Shown here: one piece after another, positions 29,437 through 55,559 of the stretch
Layout of the letters: the number at the start of each line of letters is the position of its first letter
Position numbering within the stretch: position 1 is the first letter of the stretch
Assembly: GCA_963942565.1 (NCBI GenBank)
Contig: OZ012700.1
Location: 18,703,289-18,767,288, forward strand
Length of the DNA: 64,000 bases
Reading direction: 5' to 3'
Source: Maea johnstoni
Lineage: Eukaryota; Annelida; Polychaeta; Spionida; Magelonidae
Made by a program: the position numbers and the translations under genes
Notes under the pieces: model-generated
What the model was told of the DNA's origin: nothing
The model's database searches: none
What the model saw: only the letters and a program-made list of their open reading frames with translations

Positions 29437-29629
29437 ATAACCCTTTATATGCTGCTGTTGGCTAATTTGGCCAATACAAAATGATGCAAAAAACCTGAAA
29501 AATGACCGAAACCCTGGCAAATGGGTACTCATCTGAAAGCACTTAGCGAGAGCTTTCCAATGAATACCAACATGACAGGGTTTAGATGGTTTTTAACAAT
29601 CTTTGCGTACTCAGCATTGGAAGGGTTAA
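29437..29629 (-). mobile_element. TTAA-type MITE, family A, inverted copy
   Basis: Reads as the reverse complement of the neighbouring copies: starts AACCCTTTATATGCTGCTG and ends GCATTGGAAGGGTTAA. It is the only clear minus-oriented copy in this cluster and could pair with its neighbours in RNA. Confidence 0.75.
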
Positions 29630-29722
29630 GTTAGTTACAGGAGAGGCCAGGCCAGTATACAAGGGAGACCCATTCAACATGCACTTTTGCTTGGAATACA
29701 ACTGCAGAGGTGGCTTGATAGC

Positions 29723-29936
29723 TTAACCCTTCCAATGCTGAGGCTACTTTTGTCCGAAGGACAAGGACGCAAAGTTTTCTGAAAACCATCTGAACCCTGT
29801 CATGTTGGCATTCATTAGATAGCTCTCACTTAGTACTCTAAGATGAGTACCCATGTGCCAGGGTTTCAGTCTTTTTTCAGATATTTTGCATGATATTGTG
29901 TAACCAGAATTAGCCACCACCGGCATTAGGGATAAA
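29723..29936 (+). mobile_element. TTAA-type MITE, family A
   Basis: TTAA at 29723-29726 followed by CCCTTCCAATGCTGAGGCTA; the 3' tip is decayed (CATTAGGGATAA). Confidence 0.75.
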
Positions 29937-29964
29937 GGACTATGACAGGTGAATTTGCATCAGC

Positions 29965-30260
29965 ACTGCCACTGCGCTCCAAATTAAAAAGCGCAAGCAA
30001 GGCATTTCCCATCTCATGTACCAGTTCTGGGAGTGCTGCTCATGCATCTTACTCAGAACCAATCTAGCTGCTATGTGCAGAGCAGCACTTTTTTATCTTT
30101 GGATCGCCTCAATTTGATTTGATTTATTTTGAAAGTGCAAGCAAAGCGATTCCCATCTCTGTACCTGTTCTGGGAACGTTACTCATCTTTATTAGAACAT
30201 CTCTAGGTGCAGAGCAGCACTATTTTATCTTTGGATCCCCCTCAATTTAATTTGAGAGGT
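29965..30260. repeat. Two-unit tandem duplication of about 145 bp
   Basis: Both units carry GCGCAAGCAAGGC/GTGCAAGCAAAGC, CCAGTTCTGGGA/CCTGTTCTGGGA and GTGCAGAGCAGCACT, ending in TTTTATCTTTGGATC and CCTCAATTT. Confidence 0.65.
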
Positions 30261-30592
30261 CAGCTTTAAGTGCTGAAATTGTTTTAAGAGGTCCCTCTAT
30301 ATTCATGAACCTCATGGCTGATATCTTTGAAGGCTTGTTTTGAGAATGTTGTATAAATTATGTGTGGCTATGTGTATAATTTTCTATGTATATTTTACAA
30401 TGCTTGTACATATAATTCTTTGCAACTGTTAAGAAACTCTGGGCACTTGTATATCTTAAACATCTTGTATATTATGTTTGAATATCCTATTTTTATCATT
30501 ATGCGAGTAGATATTTAACCTATTTGCATCTTGACTGCAAATATGTCTTAACAATAGTCTTCAAAAAAGAAAATTTAAAGAATTTTTGTATC

Positions 30593-30598
30593 AATAAA
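30593..30598 (+). terminator. Candidate poly(A) signal for ZC2HC1A
   Basis: An AATAAA in the stretch TATCAATAAATGCAATTTTT, followed by a T-rich region, at the end of a low-repeat segment (30260-30600). If used, the 3' UTR would be about 5.6 kb and contain the whole family A cluster. Other AATAAA words exist nearer, so this is a weak call. Confidence 0.25.
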
Positions 30599-30599
30599 T

Positions 30600-31240
30600 G
30601 CAATTTTTGATCAAATATATATTTTGATGTTGCTTCAACATGAAATATATTCATGGGCATTAGACCATGTGTACGCTCCAGATTTGAATTGGTCATAAGG
30701 GTACAAGGGTTTCAAATGAACTATTTAAAATACTTAATATGATTGAAGAAATCGCCCGTTATATTTTGTAAAATCCCTCTTAATTTCTAAGTTATTATCA
30801 AAGATATCATAGATCCAGGTGGCTAATTTTAAAGGAACTTTTATGTGTAAAAAATATATTTTTCAGTTCTTATGCCATTGCTGAGGGCTGAAAAGAAACT
30901 AAAGCCTCGTAGAATGGCGTGACGTTTTGATCAAGTTTAGTTTGTGACCTCATATGAAAATCTTGGACAGTATTAAAATGAAATATTAGTTATATTATTT
31001 GAGTATTTTCAGGACAATACATCTTCATATACAACGATAATTTGAATAACTAAAAATTAATTTGTCATTTAAGATATATAGATTTCTGCCGCAGCACTTA
31101 TAATAACATTATTCAGAAACTTGTGTTGGCTTATCAACCTTTTTGACTATTTCTTTAATATCTAAGAAATTAAGGAATGAATCAAGAACTTGTAATTAAT
31201 GAATAAACTCTTCAGATTGAATTCTCTTGTTATTTTGATT
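30600..31240. other. AT-rich intergenic DNA between the convergent genes
   Basis: I see no gene or clear repeat here. An AATAAACT word lies near 31201. Confidence 0.5.
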
Positions 31241-31248
31241 TCTACTGT

Positions 31249-31320
31249 ACGAGAGGAGAGGAGAGGAGAGAGAGCGCGAGTGTGTGAGGGAGAGTGAGAG
31301 AGAGCGCGCACGGAGCGCTT
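31249..31320. repeat. (GA)n-rich microsatellite
   Basis: GAGAGGAGAGGAGAGG passing into GAGA with GCGC interruptions; about 70 bp. Confidence 0.85.
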
Positions 31321-31889
31321 TCTAACCCATCATATTAAGATTCTTAAGAGGTCTCTTATGCTAACAAAATCAATTTTCCAATAAATATTTGAAGATATGA
31401 TCCGAAAGTACCATAAATCACATCACTCCAACCATATTTTCCAATTTTTAATTCAATTTTCCATTCATTTTCAGTAGTATCATTGGTACAGATCACACCT
31501 GTCAAGGTCTTCTGTAAGGATGAATGGGTTAACATGTCTTTTCAAATGTTCCTGTTTTCTAAGTTGAAAAAGAAAAAAACAACCAATTGAGTCAATTTCC
31601 ACAAATTATGTATTTTCACTTCATATTACAAACAGGTGTACAGTTGTGATTCCATAACTTCTACAATGGAGCAGGTTAAAAATAGCTGGTGAGAGACGGA
31701 CATAAAGACAGCTTGTGAAAAATCCAAAGATTTATAATCCAAATCAGAACCACAGCAAATAACCTCCTCCTTAATAGATGACTTCTATATAAAACATTTC
31801 TGACAGTTCAGAATTAATGTAAAAGTTTTTTTACCTAGGTAACCTCTTTTATATAAGTATTGCTTAGCCAGTTATTTTGTGTATGTATG

Positions 31890-31892
<3 letters not shown>

Positions 31893-31931
<39 letters not shown>
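31893..31931. repeat. (AT)n microsatellite
   Basis: A pure AT dinucleotide run preceded by GTATGTATGT. Confidence 0.95.
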
Positions 31932-31936
<5 letters not shown>

Positions 31937-32370
31937 TCTACTTCTGCAATCAAACACTATAGGTTGATATTTCAAGAGCAGATATTGTAGAGTGAAAAGA
32001 GTTACAAGACAGCTAAAGGATAATAGTGATTGTGCACACTGATTCATTTAAACTGAACACAAATAAATTAAAGATACAAGAACGATCACCAAAATATGAA
32101 AGTAAAAAAAATCAAGTAAATCAAAAAATACATGTTCTAGCAAGTGTCAGACACACATTTCCTTCACATATATAATGTATTATGACATCTGAATCTAATT
32201 CACCAGACTAACCCTATACATTGAATTTCTGCAATAGGAAGCATTATGATACACTTCCAATAACAGTAAAAATTCTTGTTTCTATCCAGTTGCTGGCATG
32301 TATTTACATGAAAAACACTGTCTGCATCCAGAGATATTCAACTTAAAACAAACGGGGAGAAATATGATTA

Positions 32371-32780
<410 letters not shown>

Positions 32781-32965
32781 CCTCAATGTGTAACCCATTC
32801 AGGCGTTAGAGTTTCTCTTAAGCTTCTTGGCTAGATCGATGATAATTTAAAATTCATCACTGTGGCTACATTCATGCAAGAGTTTCTCTTGGGGGATAAA
32901 TGCAGTAAAGAACCCAAACCCAATCTGAAATGTACACATAATCTAATAACTTTGAATAAAATTTA

Positions 32966-33321
32966 TCAAATAGAGTAAAACCTGGAAAATATTGGAAGAG
33001 AGATGGTTAAACACAGTAGGACCTAATACTTTTTATTCAAATATTTGTCAAAATAACTCATCAAATAGAGTAAAACTTGAAAATATTAGATTGTTAAACA
33101 CAGTAGGACCTAATACTTTTATTCAAATATTTGTCAAAATAACTCATCAAATAGAGTAAAACATGAAAATATCAGATTGTTAAACACAATAGGTTTTAAT
33201 ACTTTTATTCAAATTTTTGTCCAAATAACTCATCAATTAGAGTTAATCCTGAGAAATATTGGAGTAGAGATTGTTAAATGTAAAAGGACCTAATACTATC
33301 ATTCAAATATTTCTCAAGATA
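32966..33321. repeat. Four tandem units of 86-95 bp
   Basis: Each unit contains CATCAAATAGAGTAAAAC, GGACCTAATACTTTT and TCAAATATTTGTCAAAAT. Units start near 32966, 33061, 33147 and 33233; the two middle ones are closest. Confidence 0.8.
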
Positions 33322-33758
33322 TTGCATTAAAAGGAAGATATTTTCGTTTGTGTCAGACTATGTGTATTCTCCAGACTGGTATGGGATAAAGAAGTAAAAT
33401 GCCAATTCTACCAGATACTCCCACCTTTTGTGAGCACTAAAAAAGGGTTAAAATACAGTATTTTGTAAATACTACAAAATTTCTGGGTTCTTGATTTTGG
33501 TATAATCTAAGCTCAATTAACTCCAATGTGATCAACTAAGAAATGAAAACCTTTAAAATATTCAGTACAAGTCTCAAAGGGCAGTCTTGTGGGCTAGCTC
33601 AAGTCAGAAAAGATGCCTAACAGCAAGTAACTTCTTGAAAAATAACTGAGCTGGATCTTATATCTGAATGGATTACTGGTATCAAACAAAATAACAATGC
33701 AATATTGTCGTTTCTAAGATCTCAGTATTTGGTCCCCTTCATTACTCTGTTATAATAG

Positions 33759-33942
33759 CAGGGTTCGACTTTCCCAGGGGCCCGGGGGCATATGCCCCTA
33801 GATTTTGCTGTGGGCCCCTAGACTTCTCAGTCTAGGGGCCGAAAATAGTGTGAAAAATAACCAGAAATCCTGTTTTTGACCACTAATTTTCATCGAAAGA
33901 CATTTTCGGGCCCCTAGCCTGAAATCGAAGTGTCAGACCCTG
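33759..33942. mobile_element. hAT-type MITE with CAGGGTTCGAC ends
   Basis: Left end CAGGGTTCGACTTTC; right end, inverted, CAGGGTCTGACACTTC. It holds internal GGGGCCC and CCCCTAGA palindromes. Flanks TATAATAG and TACTAGGG agree at only five of eight bases, so the target duplication is weak. Confidence 0.6.
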
Positions 33943-34023
33943 TACTAGGGAGAACGGATAAGTACATATACGTCCCTGATTGTACCAAAAACTGGCCCAT
34001 CTTCCCCCTGATTGGCTTAAGAA

Positions 34024-34231
34024 ATACCGTAAATTCTCAGTAATTTTGAACACTTTTTAATGATCATGATTTTCATGGGTTCAGCAAGACTTACAGCTAG
34101 GTCCATATTTTGTGAAATGGCAACTGGTGATAGATCAAGGGTGGCACAGATTTCCCATTAATTATTTTGTTAAATAAATATAGTTACCCAAATTCCTATG
34201 ATGGTCCTAATTTCCAAGAATTTATGGTACC
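34024..34231. mobile_element. Tc1/mariner-like MITE, family K
   Basis: Ends TACCGTAAATTCTCAGTAAT and, inverted, TACCATAAATTCTTGGAAAT. Related to 25406-25632 and to the copy starting at 37617. Confidence 0.65.
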
Positions 34232-34477
34232 AGTTATAGTCTAGTAGAAAAGACGAACAATGCCTTCCACTACTATTCCTCTTAGTTTTAATTTCGCTGT
34301 CGAAAAACACCAGATCTGAAAAATTAAACCTTGCTGCATTTCTATTTGTTAATTGTAGCCAAGTACAAAATTATTCCTATGTATACTGTAAACCCATCCA
34401 TAATCACATCCCTTTTGTTCGCAATATCTCCAACTATACTTTATCCATTGTAACTTTGAATAAAAATGTCACTTCAT

Positions 34478-34711
34478 CAGGGTACAACATAGGTTCTGAA
34501 ACTTTACTCGTTGAGCAGGGCAAGCTGCCCCTAAAGTTTACTTGCCCCACCGACATTTCCACTTGACCCGACACTCTGTTAAACAAAGGTGAGTGACTCT
34601 GCCAAAAACATTACTTGCCGAGTGGGTCAAGTTAGGGTCTTATTCTGCTTGACCAATTGCCTTTAATTGCCGAATTCACTTGCAGGGCAAGCTGTTATGT
34701 TGCACACTGTT
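34478..34711 (+). mobile_element. MITE, family C (GGGTGCAACATAGG type)
   Basis: Starts CAGGGTACAACATAGG and ends TTATGTTGCACACTG, inverse of the start. Internal GCAAG/CTTGC words repeat in both senses, so the element can fold strongly. Other copies at 46358-46602 and 63586-63800. CAGGG tips suggest hAT. Confidence 0.65.
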
Positions 34712-35044
34712 CAGAGTCACACATATACATCTTTGTTTTGAATTCAGAATTCTAGAGATCATTGGTTGTCTTTTCCAACTGTTACACGCTGAAAACCCCT
34801 GTGTATTCAGTCTTTTCCCGTTGTACTCGATGGCTTCTCCACGTCAGTTTTCTCAAACATGTCGTGCTTCCAATCTGGTTCACTGCCTGAAAGAGATAAA
34901 TAGTCAAATGATAATCTATTGCATCTGGAGTGCACACAAGCAGGGTCCGGCATACGCACTAGCCCGCTAAGAGGTAAATAGTCAATTTGTAATCCATTTG
35001 CAGCTACAGTGCACACAAAGGTGGACATCTTTGATCATGACTTA

Positions 35045-35250
35045 TCATGAGGCTGAGGCTACTTTTGTCAAAGGCACAAGGATGCAAAGATTTTTGAAAA
35101 CCACCTAAACCCTGTCATGTTGGTATTAATTGGAAAGCTCTCGCAAAGTACTTTCAGATGAGTATCCAAATGCCAGGGTATCAGTAATTTTTCAGTTTTT
35201 CTGCATCATTTTGTATTGGCCAATTGAGCAACCAGCAGTATTAGGGTTAA
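35045..35250 (+). mobile_element. TTAA-type MITE, family A
   Basis: TGAGGCTGAGGCTACTTTTG at the left and CAACCAGCAGTATTAGGGTTAA at the right with the usual GATGAGTATCC core. The left TTAA tip is lost. Confidence 0.7.
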
Positions 35251-35595
35251 GTAGAATATCTCTTAGTATATTGCTCTTGAATGAAGCTAATCCTACGTAT
35301 GTCAAAAATACATGAACTGGCGAAGAAAAACATACATTCCTAGATTCTAATGATACACTACTGTACTTGTTTGAGAAGCTAGTATTTGGTTGGATTTGTG
35401 CTAGTGCTAGTAAGGAACAGATAACCATTAGTATAGATAACCATTGGTTCCCAACTTCAATTGGTTGTGGCTGTTTGTGATTGTTAGAAAAATACTAATA
35501 AGCAATAAAACAGAAATCAATCACTTGAACACACTTGAATAGGCACAATCTGAAACTGTATTGCCAAGATCATTTTTGCCATTTGCCTCAGAATT

Positions 35596-35725
<130 letters not shown>

Positions 35726-35833
35726 AGGTTGATTTTAATTTGATGTCAACATCTAAGAGCAGTCCACATTTGCAGTCAGAAACATCTACATTGCACTCAT
35801 TTAGTTAGATACCAACATTTTAGCCCATAAGAA

Positions 35834-50235
<14,402 letters not shown>

Positions 50236-50480
50236 TTCAATGAATGAGTAGCAGAAGAAGAATAGTGGATATGTATGGCATCTATAATTCCAAAATCCAA
50301 GTACGTGCTGGAGGATACAACGTTTGTTTTACGGAAATAACGTCAAACATCAAGAGCAATTGAAAACATGCTTTCTTCTACGCCATCTTTGTTTCCGCAG
50401 CCAATCAAAAGGCGTGTTACATACGAAAAGGCAGCGCACCTGGAATACGTTCCAATTCTAAAACGAAAAGACTGTTTTGG
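50236..50480 (-). promoter_or_regulatory. Promoter region of the BCLAF1-like gene
   Basis: Read on the minus strand, it has a CCAAT-type element (GATTGGCTG, about 50398-50406) and then AAAGATGGCGTAG (about 50380-50392), a YY1-type element common just after transcription starts. No TATA box is seen. Together with exon 1 about 150 bp downstream this is a plausible CCAAT/YY1 housekeeping promoter. Confidence 0.5.
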
Positions 50481-50527
50481 TGTATGAGTGAAGATGAGTT
50501 AGAAAGCCCTTTACTAATAACATTTTA

Positions 50528-50569
<42 letters not shown>

Positions 50570-53195
50570 TAATAATAATAATTGATATTTGATATAGCGC
50601 CCTTTTTACCTATAATGTTCAAAAGCGCTTTAGAGTCATTGGACAGTTGTCATGGTCGGTTCCTAGTCTTTACGGCCCACCACCCGAACGGCCCACTACC
50701 TGAACGGCCAATTTTCTGGTCACAACGGCCCCCTCCAGTTGGTCACAACGGCCCACTCCTCCATAAAAAGGTGATATAAGGCAAGTTATCATTAATAAAG
50801 ATTTAAAAGAAAGAAATGGTAAAACATACATGAATTCAGTCACTTTAAGAGTGCTTTTAGGACTAATGATAGAGGTTTTAGGAAGGAAAGTGGGTCACCA
50901 TTGTTTGCACTGCTCACAATTGTCATGAACCTCCATTACTGAGTAGTGTACACTTTGGATTTGAAGTTTAGGGTATGACTAATAATGACTTTATGATATG
51001 AAAGACTGAATGAAATAAATACATATGATTGATATGAAATATGTTTTGTTGGTATTTATTAATAAAGAGGAGTTGAGGGGAACCCAGTGCAATAAATTGT
51101 AGGATACTGATGGTACACATTGATACTTTCTGAATTCATTTTTTCTCAATTGCATATCTAGAATAAACACATTTGTTAAAGGTATGAATAATAATGACTT
51201 TATAATATGAAAGACTGAATGAAATAAATACATATGATTGATATGAAATATATGTTTAGTTGGTATTTATTATTGATATATTTTGTTCATGCAGTATTTT
51301 GTCTATTGCAAGGCATGGTACTAATGTTTGCACAACTCATAACTGCAAACATTACTCCTAACTGAATTTTGTAAACATTTGACTGTAAGTTCAGGATTAT
51401 AGCATAATACAGTCATTATATTTGATGAAATATATATGGTTTCTTTTCCTGGTCATGTCACTTTCAGTCAAATGTTTGCACAATTCAGTAAGGAGTAATG
51501 TTTGCAGTTATGAGTTGTGCAAACATTAGTACCCTGCCTTGCATTAGACAAAATACTGCATGAACAAAATATATCATAATTATGTTTGAGTGCATGATAA
51601 AATATGTATATTTTAACATATCTACACTTATTATGGTTCAAATGTGTTTATTCTATGCAATTGAGAAAAAATGAATTCAGAATGTATCAATGTGTACCAT
51701 CAGTACCCTACAATTTATTGCATTGGGTTCCCCGCAACTCCTCTTTATTAAAAAATACCAACAAAACATATATTTCATATCAATCATATGTATTTATTTC
51801 ATTCAGTCTTTCATATTATAAAGTCATTATTATTCATACCTTTAACAAATGTGTTTATTCTATGCAATTGAGAAAAAATGAATTCAGAAAGTATCAATGT
51901 GTACCATCAGTATCCTACAATTTATTGCACTGGGTTCCCCTCAACTCCTCATTATTAATAAATACCAACAAAACATATTTCATATCAATCATATGTATTT
52001 ATTTCATTCAGTCTTTCATATCATAAAGTCATTATTAGTCATACCCTAAACTTCAAATCCAAAGTGTACACTACTCAGTAATGGAGGTTCTTGACAATTG
52101 TGAGCAGTGCAAACAATGGTGACCCACTTTCCTTCCTAAAACCTCTATCATTAGTCCTAAAAGCACTCTTAAAGTGACTGAATTCATGTATGTTTTACCA
52201 TTTCTTTCTTTTAAATCTTTATTAATGATAACTTGCCTTATATCACCTTTTTATGGAGGAGTGGGCCGTTGTGACCAACTGGAGGGGGCCGTTGTGACCA
52301 GAAAATTGGCCGTTCAGGTAGTGGGCCGTTCGGGTGGTGGGCCGTAAAGACCTGATACCTCATGGTCCATATAGTCAATTCAACTCCTTTCGAAATAGCA
52401 ATGTTTTCAGCTGTTTCTAGAAGTTTTGCACACTATCAGCAGCCTTGATGTTGTCAGGGAGCTCATTCCAAAGGCGTGGTGCATAGGCACAGAATGCTCT
52501 GTCACCAAACCTTTTCAGATTAGTGAGTGGTATCTGTAGTAAGTTCTTAGTGTTTGATCTTAGAGTCCTTGTATTGACTTGTTTGACTAACAGTTCCCTC
52601 AAGTATAGAGGGGCACATCCTGGCATGCATTTGAAAGTCAAAAGCAGAATCTTGAACTCAATCCTTTTCCTGATGGGCAGCCAGTGAAGATCTTTTAGAA
52701 CTGGTGTAATATGATCATACTTTTTGGAGCCACTAACCACTCTAGCAGCATTGTTTTGGACTTTCTGGAGCCTGCATAGCAGCTCATCAGTGATTCCACA
52801 GAGAAGTCCATTACAATAGTCAAGGGGTGATGTCACCAGTGAGACGATGGCACTTGGTTGTATCAGTATTGAGCAATTTCCTTATTTTTCCAATGTTCCT
52901 AAGGTGGTAATTTGCAGACTTGATAACTTTTGATACATGTGCAGACATATATTCATGTTCGGATCAAAAACAGCGCCCAGATTACCAACGGGTTCATTAA
53001 GAACTGGTACTATATAACACCATTTACGGTAATACTAGGAATGGAGATTTTCGCCCGCATCTGTGGGGTACCCATGACAAGCACCTCTGTCTTGTCTGCA
53101 TTCAATTTCAGTTTATTTTGAGACATCCATGTATAGATGTCAGTGAGGCAGTTTTCCAACTTAGCTACACCTTCGTAATATGATGCTGGCATGGC
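50528..53195 (-). mobile_element. 5'-truncated jockey/CR1-like LINE, interrupted by a foldback element
   Basis: Minus-strand order: thumb of the reverse transcriptase (about 53195-53010, with LENCLTDIYTWMSQNKLKLN and ADKTEVLVMG), a C-terminal RT piece (52836-52417, with SPLDYCNGLL, VQNNAARVV, LHWLPIRKRI and APRLWNELPD), then a 3' UTR that ends GCGCTATATCAAATATCAAT and an (ATT)n tail at 50528-50583. The two coding pieces are in different frames and a stop lies just before the last QLKTLLFRKELN, so it is dead. It belongs to a family distinct from the intact LINE at 5.5-9.4 kb. Confidence 0.85.
50658..52359. mobile_element. Foldback DNA transposon, 1.7 kb, inverted arms of about 800 bp
   Basis: The two arms are inverted copies: GTCTTTACGGCCCACCACCC and AACGGCCCCCTCCAGTTGG occur near both ends in opposite senses, and similarity continues to a centre near 51400-51460. 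The right arm carries an extra 207-bp tandem copy (units starting at 51658 and 51865). Flanking 8-bp duplications TCATGGTC (50650-50657 and 52360-52367) suggest a hAT-type integration. No transposase; the frames inside are chance. Inserted in the 3' UTR of the dead LINE. Confidence 0.82.
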
Positions 53196-53328
53196 CAGAA
53201 AGCGAGCGAAGCTTTGTATGTGTTTTTTTTTACTTCTGACCAAAACACAGCATTGATTGACAGAAAATTAATGGCATACAAATTATTATGATTTCAAACT
53301 GTTGCAAAATATACATTTGGCAACAGAT

Positions 53329-53611
53329 TTTAAAGGGAATTCAATGGCCAGTAGAGTGAATTCTAGCGGTTCTAACGATCTAAACCGCATTAAAATCGAC
53401 CCACGAACAGGCTAATAATTCAGTTTTAACGTGGATATAGTAGCAGCCACGGCGTGGCATGGCCAGGAAGTGAGCCGATTTTAAAGATAATTCAATGGCC
53501 AGTAGAATGAATTTTGGCGATTTGAACGATCTAAACAGCAATAGAATTGACCCACGGACGGGCGAGAAATTCAGTTTAAACGTGGATATTAGCGGCCACC
53601 GAGTGGCAGCA
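53329..53611 (+). repeat. Two-unit tandem repeat of about 140 bp with a coding-like second unit
   Basis: Both units contain ATTCAATGGCCAGTAGA, AACGATCTAAAC, ATTGACCCACG and AACGTGGATAT. The second unit is open as MASRMNFGDLNDLNSNRIDP and RTGEKFSLNVDI; the first, MASRVNSSGSNDLNRIKID, meets a stop. The word GGCATGGCCAGRAAG also occurs at the LINE border near 53190. It could be a decayed exon copy or a noncoding repeat; no protein family is recognised. Confidence 0.4.
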
Positions 53612-54032
53612 CCCGCAACAAGGCACTTTCATTCATGCACGTTCATTCATACATATCATCCAATGGAAGGCGTGTTTGTTATTGTACTGTACATTACGTC
53701 ATTGAAATCGGTCGTTACTTAAACTACATTAAAACCGGAAATCGTCCGCGCGGGGGATGCTATTGTTGACTCACGACGACTTTCTGGGTCCCTGTATGTA
53801 TTTCTTAGTGACGTCATATACACTTACGCTCTATTGACTTACTGCGAGGCTTCGCGAAAGGCCTGCGATGCCTGTGATTGGTTGGACCGCACATCGACTC
53901 CGAACATTCACACACTCTTAATAGCGCATAGAAAGTTATCTGCCCCTGAAAATAAAGTAAAGAACATTCTAGCCCTGCAAAGTAAACACATATAGTTCTG
54001 AAAATTGAAAAACAATTGATTATTCTAAAGTT

Positions 54033-54368
54033 ATGATGGTGCAGGTGTGGGTGGCAGAAAAACGAAAAATCCTGAAAACGACAGATTTTTTTTCATTGTT
54101 GTTCCAAAAAAGCAGATAAGAAAATAAAATTTATTTTTTCCATTTTTTTCCAATAGAATTTTTTTCTGTCATATTTTAGAAAAACAGCGGAAATAAAATC
54201 TGCAATATCCACTATTTATCCTGAAAACAACAGATTTCTTTCCAGTGTCGTTCGAAAACAGCAGATAAGAAAAGAAAATTTATTTTTTCCACTGTTTTCC
54301 AAAAGAATTTTTTTGTCATATTTTAGAAAAACAGCGGAAATAAAATCTGCAATATACACCTGCACCTG
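54033..54368. mobile_element. MITE with GGTGCAGGTGTG ends, copy 1
   Basis: Starts GGTGCAGGTGTGGGTGGCAG and ends AATATACACCTGCACC, inverse of the start. The interior has AACAGCAGATAAGAAAATAA and AAAACAGCGGAAATAAAATC units repeated. A nested or tandem relative follows at 54406. Confidence 0.6.
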
Positions 54369-54405
54369 AAAATTGAAAAATGATTAATTATTCTAAAATA
54401 ATCAT

Positions 54406-54697
54406 GGTGCAGGTGTGAGCAGCAGAAAGAAAATTAAAAAAAAATTACCACCGTTCTCATCCAGAAATAGCAAAAAACAAATCACCACCGTTTTCTACAA
54501 TAAAGCAGGTGTGAACGGCAGAAAAATAATTTCCGCTGTTTTTTCCTGAAAACAACAGAAACAAATCCAGTTTTTTCAAAAACAGCAGAAAAGAAAATTA
54601 AATTAATTTTTTCCACTGTTTTTCAAAATTAAGATTTTTTTGAATTCCAAAACAGTGGAAAAATTATGATTTTTTTGTCATTCACACCTGCACAATC
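54406..54697. mobile_element. MITE with GGTGCAGGTGTG ends, copy 2
   Basis: Starts ATGGTGCAGGTGTGAGCAGC and ends CATTCACACCTGCACAATCA. A third left end lies at about 55093 (GGTGCAGGTGTGAACGGC). All share CAGCAGAAAA words. Confidence 0.6.
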
Positions 54698-55380
54698 ATA
54701 GAATGTTTTTTCGTAATCTGTCAAAAAAATCTGGCTATGCAAGAGGTGAAAAATAAATTCTTACCAGGTCAAAAAAGGGAGGGGATTGTCTTTCAAGCAA
54801 ATCTGAAATTGAATCAGTATATAGCTAATTGAAAATGCTATTTTAAATTTAGTATTTGTTCCTCATTGCATGGAAACTTCTATTTTTGAAAGCATGACAC
54901 TTGGCACATGTGCAGCATTAGTTAATTAGCCAGCTGGCCATGGGTTTGTTTCTCTTCTCTTTGGGAGCTAGTACTATACATATCAAAATTAATAAGGTCG
55001 GACATTAAAAAAAAGATTTGCAATATTGGGGGAGAGGAAATTCTTTTCTTTTCTTTTCTCATATTTTCTGCATATTCCTAGTATTTCTACAATGGTGCAG
55101 GTGTGAACGGCAAAAAAAAGATTCCACTGAACTGCACCGTCGTATATTCCTGATAGGCCCATACTCTTTTTGACACATTATGTTCACCGTTCACAAACGT
55201 TACTGATTTTGGCAGAATCTGAACGCATCTACGAAAAAAGTTTTATTTCTTCTTCATATCTTTAAATCATCGTCAAATGAATGAGTCAAGTGCAAAAACA
55301 GAATTAAATTATGGCACAGTCACCTGTAGAATATACATTGACACAAATAATGAGACGATTAGGAAGAAATTTAAAGTAAA
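54698..55380. other. AT-rich intergenic DNA
   Basis: Contains a (TTTTC)n run near 55042-55059 and a single MITE end at 55093. No gene is seen. Confidence 0.5.
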
Positions 55381-55384
55381 GTTG

Positions 55385-55549
55385 ACCTTTCCTAAAACCC
55401 GATGCGATTGGATGATTTGGCTTCCCGCAAAATGACGTCACTCAGCACAGAGAAAGTTTCAACAAAAGGTGCAGGTAGTTCTACAGTACAGCGGACAAAC
55501 AACTGAGGATTAATTACCGTTCTCTTTGTGATACCAACTTCTCACAGCA
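55385..55549 (+). promoter_or_regulatory. Candidate promoter and noncoding first exon
   Basis: A CGATTGGATG word (inverted CCAAT, about 55405) and a full CRE, TGACGTCA (about 55433), lie about 60-100 bp before a segment ending CTTCTCACAGCAG|GTAAAT at 55549/55550, a good splice donor. This layout fits a CRE/CCAAT promoter with an untranslated exon 1 of a plus-strand gene whose coding exons would lie beyond this window. No coding evidence is available. Confidence 0.35.
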
Positions 55550-55559
55550 GGTAAATGAT

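Noticed and set aside
51604-52026. 140-codon frame with an internal repeat (MQLRKNEFR...)
   Set aside because: It lies in the right arm of the foldback element; the internal repeat is the 207-bp duplication, and the left arm gives a similar frame on the other strand.
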